This document shows, in pieces, positions 1 to 6,670 of a DNA stretch of 17,463 nucleotides. The stretch is taken from assembly GCA_012271065.1 (NCBI GenBank), contig JAAXHE010000003.1, forward strand, positions 1 through 17,463, in the 5' to 3' direction. The notes under the pieces were generated by a model. The model saw only the letters and a list, made by a program, of their open reading frames with translations, searched no databases and was not told the DNA's origin. The stretch is from Candidatus Latescibacterota bacterium. GTDB lineage: Bacteria; Latescibacterota; UBA2968; GCA-2709665. The first letter of the stretch is position 1; each line of letters begins with the position of its first letter. Made by a program: the position numbers and the translations under genes.

Positions 1-216
1 GATCAGGTCCGCCATCGTGTGATCCACGTAACTTGGATGCCGACGGTCCGTCAACGCCCCCACGATACGAGACAGGACGCCGGTTTTCGCCGCCACCTCC
101 CGAAGCAGCATCACCCCCATATCGCTGGTGAGCGCCCCGCCATCGAAGACCGCTTCCGCCTGCTTGCCCGAAACACTTGCGAACGAGAGCGTGCGTTGAT
201 TATCTTGAACACCCAC
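1..216 (-). CDS. IS1380-family transposase, N-terminal part (cut by window edge)
   Basis: This is the first 72 codons of a transposase that runs off the left edge. The N-terminus carries the pattern I associate with IS1380-family (DDE) transposases: FDGGALTSDMGVMLLREVA at about residues 25-43, then RRHPSYVDHTMADLI at the cut end. Catalytic residues lie outside the window. I chose the GTG at 216 because GGAGG (minus strand, about 225-231) sits 8-9 bases upstream; an in-frame ATG at 237 overlaps that ribosome site and is less likely. The upstream region forms a nested foldback that includes the ribosome site. The family call rests on motif recognition only. The right IS terminus must lie near 300, but no target duplication can be seen because the other end is missing. 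Confidence 0.8.
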   Translation of the reverse strand, partial: MGVQDNQRTLSFASVSGKQAEAVFDGGALTSDMGVMLLREVAAKTGVLSRIVGALTDRRHPSYVDHTMADLI

Positions 217-297
217 GGTAGTTTCCTCCTCTTTCATTGTGTTATGGTTATTTGCGTAACCACAATATAATACAATGACTTGGGTATGGAAACTACC
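217..297 (-). promoter_or_regulatory. Nested foldback covering the transposase ribosome binding site
   Basis: A perfect 10-bp inverted repeat (GGTAGTTTCC at 217-226 against GGAAACTACC at 288-297) encloses a second one (TCATTGT 234-240 against ACAATGA 272-278) and a third (GGTTA 246-250 against TAACC 257-261). On the minus strand the inner arm (217-226) abuts the GTG start and overlaps the end of the GGAGG site. A TATTAT/TATATT -10-like box lies about at 264-271, between the two 10-bp arms. A native transcript starting just downstream would lack the outer arm, whereas a transcript reading in from outside would contain both arms and could hide the ribosome site. That is a known self-protection arrangement in IS10 and IS50; here it is inferred. 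Confidence 0.55.
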
Positions 298-391
298 TTT
301 TTTATGAATTATTCAGGTGAAGAAACCAGGAGGGAATCGACTTACTCGTTTTTCAGTGGGGGGTATCCTGCCTTCTCGAAGATCAACGAGC

Positions 392-434
392 TCAAACACC
401 TACCGCCTGCCGAACCGGACTTCGCGGGGTCGCC
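392..434 (-). pseudogene. Relic of the 3' end of an Oar-type TonB receptor gene
   Basis: Read on the minus strand, 434 to 392 aligns with the last codons of the receptor gene at 2740-2696. By eye about 36 of 42 aligned bases are identical, with one missing C. Restoring that base gives GDPREVRFGRR-stop-VF, against GDPREVQIGMRYVF in the receptor, the usual beta-signal end of outer-membrane barrels. Upstream in another frame the phrase SSIVGTG resembles the loop that often precedes this end in Oar-like proteins. No further receptor sequence is seen because the nucleotidyltransferase gene begins at 581. I read it as debris of a second receptor gene next to the IS. Confidence 0.5.
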
Positions 435-447
435 GGGTTGGTCGTGA

Positions 448-464
448 GACGCGTCTTTAAAGAC
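448..464. repeat. Two overlapping short palindromes
   Basis: GACGCGTC (448-455) overlaps the perfect 12-bp palindrome GTCTTTAAAGAC (453-464). The position, about 120 bases upstream of the nucleotidyltransferase start, would suit an operator, but no clear promoter accompanies it. Confidence 0.3.
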
Positions 465-580
465 TCCCTGTGCCTACGATACTTGAACTTTGCCCGTGAT
501 TCGCATATGTTTCCGATATGGCCGGCAGGAAAACTGTCAATCGCCGGCGAAAGGTTCACCTTCCGACGCAGGTTGCCGAC

Positions 581-1027
581 ATGCAAATGGAATCCTGCCA
601 AATGTTGAGCAAACGAATCGCGAGCCTGCTCGAACCTCGCCCGGAGGTTCTTGAGGCTTACCTGTACGGTTCTCACGCGCAGGGCCGGGCACAGCCCCAC
701 AGCGACATTGACGTTGCGGTTTACATCGATGAATCTATCGCTGAAGAAGGCGCATTCGGATATCGGGCGCAACTCATCACGGAGCTCATGGCCGGCCTCC
801 ACAGCAACGATATCGATCTCCTGATTCTCAACCAGGCCCCACCGGCTCTGTACTACCACGTGCTGCGCGACGGCATACGTGTCCAGTCCCGTGATCTGGC
901 TGAGACAACGACACGGGAAGGGTACGCGGTTTCCCGATACTGCGACTTCGCTGCCCATCTTGCGAAAATAGATGAGCGTGTCGCTTGGGCGCCTTGCGAA
1001 AGTAGTCGAGCGCAAGCCCCTTCTTGA
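581..1027 (+). CDS. Minimal nucleotidyltransferase (MNT, MntA-like)
   Basis: The 148-residue product fits a minimal nucleotidyltransferase of the polymerase-beta superfamily. The signature is clear: YLYGSHAQGRAQPHSDIDVAV at about residues 27-47 gives the GS motif (G30, S31) and the metal-binding pair D42/D44, and NDIDLLIL (D77 or D79) supplies the third acid. Proteins of this size often act as MntA antitoxins that AMPylate a partner HEPN toxin (HepT), but no HEPN gene lies on either side: the left flank is IS debris and the right flank is a convergent ATPase. A longer frame opens at 518; I prefer the ATG at 581 because family members start close to the YGS strand. An ATG at 602 is also possible. 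No strong ribosome site is visible for any of them. The last 30 residues do not look like the usual family tail; see the imperfect direct repeat at 959-1012. Confidence 0.75.
   Translation: MQMESCQMLSKRIASLLEPRPEVLEAYLYGSHAQGRAQPHSDIDVAVYIDESIAEEGAFGYRAQLITELMAGLHSNDIDLLILNQAPPALYYHVLRDGIRVQSRDLAETTTREGYAVSRYCDFAAHLAKIDERVAWAPCESSRAQAPS
959..1012 (+). repeat. Imperfect 20-bp direct repeat inside the MNT tail
   Basis: Positions 959-978 and 993-1012 match at 16 of 20 bases (both start CTTGCGAAA and end GAGCG) with a 34-base period. As 34 is not a multiple of three, the copies encode LAKIDER and, in the next frame, LAKVVER. This may mark a small duplication that shifted the end of the gene. Confidence 0.35.
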
Positions 1028-1064
1028 GATACTCTGTCGGATCCTCCGCCCGGAGTCAAACCGT

Positions 1065-2165
1065 TCAATCTTTCCCTTCGTCGACGCTGTCCTTTTCCCA
1101 GATTTCTCCGAGCGCGTAGTCCTCAACCCACGAGTCGAGTTCTTCGGCCTGGGGTCTCTCAAACTCCGTCGCTTCCTGATTTCGTTGCACGACCACGATA
1201 TCGTCCGCCTCGAAGCTGTCGACGAATGCGCTGGACTGCGTGCTGACCAGCACTTGGGCATGCTGGCTTACGGAACGAAACAGGGAGGCAATCACGTCCA
1301 CCGCGCAGGGGTCCAGTCCGAGCTCCGGTTCGTCAACCACAATCAGGGTTGGCAGTTTCTCGGCAGGCTGCGACAGAAGCGAGATCAGACAGATGGCGCG
1401 CAAAGTGCCGTCCGAAAGCTGGTGAGGCCCGAAGATGAGATCGGACTCGCGGTGCCGCCAGTTGAGGATGATATCCCTTGTATCCGCGGGCTCAAGATCG
1501 AAGTCATCGAAGAACGGCGCCACCTGGCGGATGGTGGTAACAATGCGCCGGTAGTCGGTTTCACTGGTGGACTTGAGCGCGTAAAGCATCGCCGCGAGGT
1601 TGCCCGCGTCGGGCTTGAGCCAGCGGTTATCTCCCATATAACCGTATTGTCGGACTCTTGAAGTCGGCGATGTATCGTGAAAGTGATAGACGCGGCAACG
1701 ATTCAACAATGCCCGGAGCGTTCTCGCCGTGGGCTCCCCTCGTTCCGCCAGATCTCCAATCTTCGTTTCCAGATGCCCGACGCCCAACTCTACTGTTTTG
1801 GGGCTGGGATAGCCTTCCTGGTGGAACGCAACCGTCTCTTCCGCGAATATCAGTGAATCGCCCGCGGCGTGGAACAGTCTCATATGGTAGGTGTCGGTTC
1901 CGTTCTCCACCTTGAATACCATTCTCGCTTCCAGCTGTGGGGTCACTCTCGGGCCGAAGTGCAAATTTCCGGTGGCCCGACCCGTGGCGCCGATGTGCTG
2001 CTGGAGGCGTACAGCCATCAGTTCATTCACCAGCTTGAAAAAGGCGATGAGATTGCTCTTGCCGGCTCCGTTGGCGCCGATGAGGACGTTGAGCGGTCTG
2101 AGTTCCAATTCCATCTCTTTGATGGACCGGAACCCATTGATCTCCACATTTTTCAGTGTTGTCAT
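1065..2165 (-). CDS. AAA/ABC-type ATPase (AAA_21, OLD/SMC-like, COG4637 type)
   Basis: A 366-residue ATPase with one complete nucleotide-binding domain split by an insert: Walker A GANGAGKS (residues 30-37), ABC signature LSDGT (250-254), Walker B LIVVDEPE (274-281) and a switch motif STQSS (318-322). The order N-terminal Walker A, long middle segment and C-terminal signature/Walker B is that of the AAA_21 group related to OLD and RecF/SMC heads. The ending ALGEIWEKD resembles the LGELWEKN end of COG4637-like predicted ATPases, which often sit with a small TOPRIM-like or DUF4276 partner; no partner is seen here. The ATG at 2165 is chosen over a longer frame (2207) because AGGGG lies 8 bases upstream. 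Its 3' end faces the nucleotidyltransferase gene across 37 bases. The function is not known; related ATPases occur in phage-defence and repair settings. Confidence 0.8.
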   Translation of the reverse strand: MTTLKNVEINGFRSIKEMELELRPLNVLIGANGAGKSNLIAFFKLVNELMAVRLQQHIGATGRATGNLHFGPRVTPQLEARMVFKVENGTDTYHMRLFHAAGDSLIFAEETVAFHQEGYPSPKTVELGVGHLETKIGDLAERGEPTARTLRALLNRCRVYHFHDTSPTSRVRQYGYMGDNRWLKPDAGNLAAMLYALKSTSETDYRRIVTTIRQVAPFFDDFDLEPADTRDIILNWRHRESDLIFGPHQLSDGTLRAICLISLLSQPAEKLPTLIVVDEPELGLDPCAVDVIASLFRSVSQHAQVLVSTQSSAFVDSFEADDIVVVQRNQEATEFERPQAEELDSWVEDYALGEIWEKDSVDEGKD

Positions 2166-2530
2166 CGCAAATCCCCTATTTACCAGGCTGTCGACATCGC
2201 GTTGCAAATTGAATGGTTAGGACTTCTGCTCACGTTGTATACACCTGCAGTGAATTATCCACGAATAACGGTGGTTGCGTTGGGTGACAGGATGTATCTC
2301 GATAAATTCAGCGAAGTCTTATATGACACAGCGTAAGGAAAAGCGGAATCCGATCCGGCAGTGCGATGTTGCGCGGTCAAAAGAGGTAACGATTCATCGC
2401 TTTTGCGAGGAAACGTGAGCATTTGTCCTACTCTCGGCTTTTGTCCTGCATTAGGCATCCTGCACTTGGTATCACACCTGTCTACAATCGTCTTTTCCAA
2501 CCGATATCACGACATGATCCACCTTTAACC

Positions 2531-2557
2531 GGAGCGAGGGCAGGATGCCCTCGCTCC
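2531..2557. repeat. Perfect 12-bp hairpin, dispersed-repeat type
   Basis: GGAGCGAGGGCA (2531-2542) is the exact complement of TGCCCTCGCTCC (2546-2557) across a three-base loop. No U-tract follows on either strand, so it is not a standard terminator. It lies 140 bases past the receptor gene stop and could still act in mRNA 3'-end protection. Confidence 0.6.
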
Positions 2558-2644
2558 CGGGAACACCAACCACACCGGTCCCAAATCGGTCGCTGTCTTG
2601 GGCAGCAGTGACTTGGTATCTAATCCTGGTCGGTTTTGGCCCTT

Positions 2645-2669
2645 ATCCTGTCTATCCTGTCCATCCATG
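2645..2669 (+). repeat. ATCCTGT-nonamer dispersed repeat, copy A
   Basis: Two nonamers ATCCTGTCT and ATCCTGTCC are followed by ATCCATG. The 25 bases match copy C (7588-7612, opposite strand) at 24 positions and copy B (5704-5728) at 21. It lies 26 bases past the receptor stop codon. Confidence 0.8.
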
Positions 2670-2695
2670 TAAGTTTGGGTTTCAAAGAAGAGTGG

Positions 2696-5492
2696 CTAAA
2701 ACACGTACCGCATCCCGATCTGGACTTCGCGGGGGTCGCCGAGGCCGGACTGGACGGTGCCGTCGAAGTTGAACAGCAGGCCCGCGCTGGAGGGGTCGCG
2801 GTAGTTGTCCGTGTTGAGCAGGTTGAAGATCTCCACGATGGCTTCCAGAGTGCCGTTGCCCACGGGAATGGGACGCGTGAGGCGTACGTCCCTGGAGAAG
2901 AATCCGTGGTCCTTGCGCAGGGTGTTGCGCTGGACGATGCTGCCGTCTGCACAGATGCGATCGGACGTGGGCCCCCACGGATTTGTCGAATGCTTTGTAG
3001 ACGCCCGGTTATTGCCGCCGCAGGCCGCTGAGACCGGCTGTGGTGAATAAAGGCTCACGCGATTGTTCATATAGATGTCGCCGGGCAGAACGGCCAGCGC
3101 CCAGGCATTGAAGCGGTGTCGCTGGTCGCGGTCGGACCAGCCCCACTCCCGATCCAGCCGGGTCGGATCGACGTAGCGGAACGTGAAGGGGTCGCGTTCG
3201 TTGTCGTCGTCGGACCTGTCCCGGGACATCGTGTAGTTCGCCTGGAACTGCAGGTCGTCGTTCACCATCTGCCGCAGCCCCAGAGTCAGGCCGCGGTATC
3301 GCGACCGCGCAGTACTCTCGACAACGGTGAGGTTGCCGATGCCGTTGCCTCCCTCCGGCCCCAGACCGGTTGACCACGGAGATCCGAACACGGCGTCGTT
3401 AGGGATTGTCCTCGCGAGCCGTTTGTGGAGCGGGTGCTGGCCAGATTCAGTCCGGGTATGCGGGTGTAGTAGATCCCCGCGCTGGCGCGCAGGAGTGTCC
3501 TGTTGTCGCCGTGCGTGTCAAAAGCCAGTCCGATTCTCGGCTGGATCATGTCGAGGTCGGAGGGAATCCTGCCGTTGGACGGGAACCTTTGAGTGCCGTC
3601 GTCGTTGGTCACCGTCTTGCCGATGAAATCGGCGAAGAAGATCCGGGAAGGATCGGTAATCGGGTCCGGCTGGATCTGCGCCTCCCAGCGCAGTCCATAG
3701 TTGACCGTCAGTCTGCCGGAAGCCTGCCAGCTGTCCAGCACGAACAGCGCCAGTTCGTGCTGCGGGATGCTTTGTGTTCCCGCTTCCTCGACGGACAGCC
3801 CGCCCACGCCGGCCTGTTCCAGGTAGAACAGCACCGGTCCCGTAATCCGCGCGCCATCGGGGCATTGTCCGTCGATACTGAAACTGCCGTTGGAGCACTC
3901 GACGTAGCGATTGCCCTTTTCGACGAAGTTGAGAAACCCGTCCACCGAGTCGAAGATGTACCGTCCGTTGGCGAAGCCGATGAAGGTCTGCACGGACTCG
4001 ACGCGGTTCCACTCGACGCCGGCCTTGAACAGGTGGCCGCCCCTGGCAAAGGAGATATTGTTGAGCAGCTGGACGCGGGAGTCGTAGTATTCTACAGGGA
4101 TGAAGAAGGGCATCCCGAAGCGATATCCGTATTCATAGTCCATGGCAGTATCGGGGAAGGGGCGCCCCGTATAGGGATTAATCGGACCCTCGTAGGGACG
4201 CGGACGGTCCTCGCGGGAGACCTGGAACCGGAATTCATTGATGGTAATCGGCGAGAGAAGCGATACCAGGCTGCCGTTGAAGGCGTGCGACCAGTCTTTC
4301 TCAATCGCGTTGGCGCTGCGGGCCCAGGAGTCCACGTCGAAGGTGCCGTTTTCCTGTTCGGACCATGTATAGTTGTATTTAAAGGTGGCGGAGTGGTCCC
4401 TCGACAGGCGAAGGTCTACCTTGGCCAAAAAGGCGCGGGCGTCGTTTGTACGGTCGATCGGACCATAGTCGCCATTCAATGCCCTTTCGAACCCCGTGTC
4501 CATATAGGCTCGCAGTCGGGGGTCCATGCGTGCCGCGTCGCTTTGCCGGGTGTCTCTCAACACCTGCTGGTCGTACGCGGCGAAGAAGAACGCCTTGTCC
4601 CGCTTCAGGGGACCGCCGAGCGTGAACCCGAACTGTCCCTGCCTGAAGCTGGGCCTGCGTTCCGTGCCGTTGTGCCTCGCGATTTCGGAGAGCGCGTCGT
4701 GCTTGCCGAAGAAGTGCGCCGATCCGCTCAGCGTGTTCGTGCCCGATTTGGTGATGACATTGACGAAGCCGCCGCTGGAGCGACCAAACTCCGCGTTGGC
4801 GCCCTGTGGGACGACGACGATTTCCGCAACGGCATCCAGATTGAAGGTGAAGGCCGGGCGCTGACCCCCGCGTTGCTCGCCGAAAAACGGGTTGTTGAAA
4901 TCCGCGCCGTCCACCGAGATGTTGTTGTGGATGCCGCGCTGCCCGCCGATCGTCAGTTCGTCTCCATCGGGACCCTGGACGATGCTCACGCCGGGGGTCA
5001 GGAGCGTGAGGTTGAGGAAGTTGCGCCCGTTGTTGGGCAGGTCCTGCACGGCTTCCTCAGGCAGGCGGGTGGCTGTCTCCGTCCGCATAACGTCCACGGC
5101 CGGCCTTCTGGCCACGACGACGAACTCCTCCATTTCAATAATCATCTTGATGACCAGATCAACGGTCTCTCCTACCCGGACCTGAACTGCGGTTTGACGG
5201 GCTTCTGACCATCCCTCCGCGCGTACCGTCACGTCGTAGAACCCGAGAGGCAGCAGGGTGGCGGTGAACAGGCCCGCTTCGGATGACGCCAGGACTCGCC
5301 GGTAATTGGTACCGGCTTCTCTGAGGATGACGGTGGCGCCTTCGATGGGACTGTTGAACTGATCGCATACGAAACCCCGGATCACCCCCGTTGTGGCCTG
5401 GGACTGGGCTCCCGCCGGGCCGTTTGCCAGGGCAATTAAAGCAGTACGAGGGATAGCGTGCGACCGGGGGATTGTCGTTTGCGTCGGGTCAT
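2696..5492 (-). pseudogene. Oar-like TonB-dependent outer-membrane receptor, two frameshifts
   Basis: The intact product would be about 932 residues in the outer membrane. It starts with a signal peptide (MTRRKRQSPGRTLSLVLL, then after a shift ALIALANGPAGAQSQA). A carboxypeptidase-regulatory beta-sandwich follows (RGFVCDQFNSPIEGATVIL onward), then a TonB plug (ETATRLPEEAVQDLPNNGRN, TIGGQRGIHNNISVDGADFN, EFGRSSGGFVNVITKSGTN) and a long barrel closing with GMRYVF. Reading needs two jumps: one near 5438-5440 (TTTAATT, as if one T were lost) and one near 3411-3420 (NGS to LARTIPNDAVFG). Each fits loss of one base, and 2797 plus 2 bases is exactly 933 codons. Other genes in the window read cleanly, so decay is as likely as sequencing error. 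Such receptors take up large substrates (glycans, siderophores, peptides); the substrate is unknown. No SusD-like gene is adjacent. The ATG at 5492 has no clear ribosome site. Confidence 0.88.
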
Positions 5493-5703
5493 ATCAGTAA
5501 ATCAGGTGTTTGGCTGTTGTGTGAGGTTAAGAAGCACTTCGTCAATTGCCAGGCACAGAAACCGTTAAATATCGTGTCGACCATGCTACCTGGTTTTCTG
5601 ATGAAAGCAACCGCGTGCTTTACGAAAGAGAACGGGCAGATGCGGAGGACGGGACGCTCTGAACGCGCGGGTTCCATCACATTCATTCGGCAATTGGGGT
5701 TTT

Positions 5704-5728
5704 ATCCTGTCCATCCTGTGTATTCATG
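5704..5728 (+). repeat. ATCCTGT-nonamer dispersed repeat, copy B
   Basis: Nonamer ATCCTGTCC, then ATCCTGTGT, then ATTCATG. It matches copy A at 21 of 25 bases and is followed, like copy A, by TAA. It lies just beyond the ferredoxin terminator. Confidence 0.75.
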
Positions 5729-5761
5729 TAAAATTTCGCTTTTTGAATTTGGTTAGACAAT

Positions 5762-5784
5762 AAAAAAGCGACTTATCGTCGCCC
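5762..5784 (-). terminator. Intrinsic terminator of the ferredoxin gene
   Basis: On the minus strand GCGAC-GATAA-GTCGC forms a 5-bp GC-rich stem (5768-5782) with one or two more possible flanking pairs, followed by six T (5767-5762). It lies 34 bases past the ferredoxin stop codon. Confidence 0.75.
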
Positions 5785-5817
5785 TTGATTATTCCGATCC
5801 CCTCACATGTGCTTCCC

Positions 5818-6330
5818 TTACGCTGCCGAGCCCGGCCGTCGTAATTCGACGCGCCCGTGTTCGAGCAGCGTGACCACCCTGGCCTCCGAACACTGCATCC
5901 GCTCTGCAATCTCAGTTATGGTTTTGCCCTCGTCCTGATAAAGGCGTACCACCTCCGTTCTGTCGATCCCCGGCACGTATCCCTTGTTTCCTTTAAACCC
6001 GGCGTGTTTTGTAACCTGTATATCTCCGGTAACCTCCACCTGGCAGGCGAGGCGCAAATTACCCTTCAGCAGCAGAAAGCGCAGATTCTCCCGGGCGCCC
6101 TTCACGGTGAGTCCGTCCTGCGGAACGACCTCGACCGTGCAGGTCCCGCACAACCCGTTGCCTTCGCAATTCATGAAGCGGGTGATTCCGTTGTACAGAC
6201 CGATATCGTTATCGATTGCCAGTTGCCGGAGGTTGGTGTGCGGTTTGCACTCGATCGTCTTGTCCCAGTTCGTGAACGTAACCTTGCAGACCTTCTTGCG
6301 CTCCGGCAGACTTCCAATAAAGGTGGACAT
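5818..6330 (-). CDS. [2Fe-2S] ferredoxin fused to a C-terminal helix-turn-helix
   Basis: The 170-residue product has a ferredoxin fold at about residues 14-110. The cluster ligands are C55, C61, C64 and C96 (NCEGNGLCGTC, then RLACQVEV), a C-x5-C-x2-C-x31-C spacing. After a lysine/glycine-rich link (KHAGFKGNKGYVPG) comes a segment that reads as a resolvase/sigma-region-4 style helix-turn-helix: RTEVVRLYQDEGKTITEIAE then RMQCSEARVVTLLEHG, residues about 124-159. Ferredoxins normally end after the fold, so a DNA-binding tail would make this a candidate redox-responsive regulator rather than a plain electron carrier. The gene is monocistronic, with its own terminator, and diverges from a radical SAM gene that would need an electron donor. 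The ATG at 6330 has AAGGG 7 bases upstream. The ferredoxin call is firm; the DNA-binding role is inferred. Confidence 0.85.
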   Translation of the reverse strand: MSTFIGSLPERKKVCKVTFTNWDKTIECKPHTNLRQLAIDNDIGLYNGITRFMNCEGNGLCGTCTVEVVPQDGLTVKGARENLRFLLLKGNLRLACQVEVTGDIQVTKHAGFKGNKGYVPGIDRTEVVRLYQDEGKTITEIAERMQCSEARVVTLLEHGRVELRRPGSAA

Positions 6331-6345
6331 TGGAACCCTTAAAGA

Positions 6346-6380
6346 AGCTGTCAGCTTTCAGCCGTCAGCAAAGAGCTCAG
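6346..6380. repeat. Degenerate heptamer tandem array
   Basis: Five consecutive 7-base units: AGCTGTC, AGCTTTC, AGCCGTC, AGCAAAG, AGCTCAG. All begin AGC. The array sits in the presumed 5' leader of the ferredoxin gene, 16 bases upstream of its start codon. Confidence 0.6.
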
Positions 6381-6591
6381 AGGTGATGATATCTAAAATC
6401 GACGTCCGCGCTCTTTAATTGCGGTTGCAGGCCCCACCCTTGTGGTCAACCGTGCCTCCCCGTCACCCCACATGCTTCTACCTTCTCACGGCCTACAAGG
6501 TATCGTTTTTCGCCTTCGGGCACAAGCGGAAAACCGCGTCGCGGGCAATTCCGCCGAAAACCGTTTGAAATGTGCGCAAACCGATCGATTT

Positions 6592-6600
6592 TGGTATATT
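6592..6600 (+). promoter_or_regulatory. Candidate extended -10 promoter of the radical SAM gene
   Basis: TGGTATATT gives an extended -10 (TG-n-TATATT, 5 of 6 to TATAAT). No good -35 lies at 16-18 bases; TTGAAA at 6565-6570 is too far. The start codon is 70 bases downstream. Confidence 0.35.
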
Positions 6601-6670
6601 AGGGTACTTCTGAAGGGCAGGCCCCTTCGACGAACGCCGCTATCGGAAACAGCGAGGATGCGCAATCCCC

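Larger units (their letters stand above)
1..300 (-). mobile_element. Terminal part of an IS1380-like insertion sequence
   Basis: The segment holds the 5' end of the transposase gene plus about 80 bases of AT-rich, foldback-prone leader. This is the usual arrangement at the end of an insertion sequence. The exact border is not known: I place it near 300 because the structured segment ends at 297 and is followed by a T-run. Without the other end, the terminal inverted repeat and target duplication cannot be compared. Confidence 0.6.
238..580. other. Gap without an intact gene (238-580)
   Basis: The left end (238-300) is the structured IS leader. Positions 392-434 resemble the 3' end of the TonB receptor found at 2696-2740. 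Two overlapping palindromes lie at 448-464. I see no ribosome site followed by a credible open frame on either strand; the long minus-strand frame across 392-1261 is a shadow of the genes to the right. Confidence 0.6.
2166..2695. other. Gap without a gene (2166-2695), two repeat elements
   Basis: The gap separates the ATPase start from the receptor end. It holds a perfect 12-bp hairpin (2531-2557) and one copy of the dispersed ATCCTGT-nonamer repeat (2645-2669). An 81-codon minus-strand frame (2255-2500) lacks a ribosome site and recognisable sequence. I see no convincing promoter for the ATPase, although a GATAAT box is present near 2256. Confidence 0.6.
5493..5817. other. Gap without a gene (5493-5817)
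   Basis: It holds the ferredoxin gene's terminator (5762-5784) and dispersed-repeat copy B (5704-5728). The rest, including the 5' flank of the receptor gene, shows no clear promoter and no believable reading frame; the 94-codon plus frame here runs through the repeat. Confidence 0.6.
6331..6670. other. Divergent intergenic region (6331-6670)
   Basis: This region separates the ferredoxin (-) and radical SAM (+) genes and must hold both promoters. A heptamer array lies next to the ferredoxin start (6346-6380), and an extended -10 box lies at 6592-6600 for the radical SAM gene. Other frames here lack ribosome sites and recognisable sequence. Confidence 0.55.

Noticed and set aside
392..1261. 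Long minus-strand frame of 289 codons
   Set aside because: It runs antisense to the nucleotidyltransferase and over the 3' end of the ATPase; composition is arginine/serine-rich as in shadow frames and no ribosome site is present.
2255..2500. 81-codon minus-strand frame in the gap beside the receptor
   Set aside because: No ribosome site, no recognisable sequence, and codon use unlike the neighbours.
3406..5208. 600-codon plus-strand frame opposite the receptor
   Set aside because: Shadow of the receptor gene; valine/glycine/arginine-rich without domains, while the minus strand gives unmistakable plug and barrel motifs.
6346..6380. Heptamer array considered as CRISPR or iteron origin
   Set aside because: Units are only 7 bases, degenerate, without spacers, and no replication or cas gene is near.
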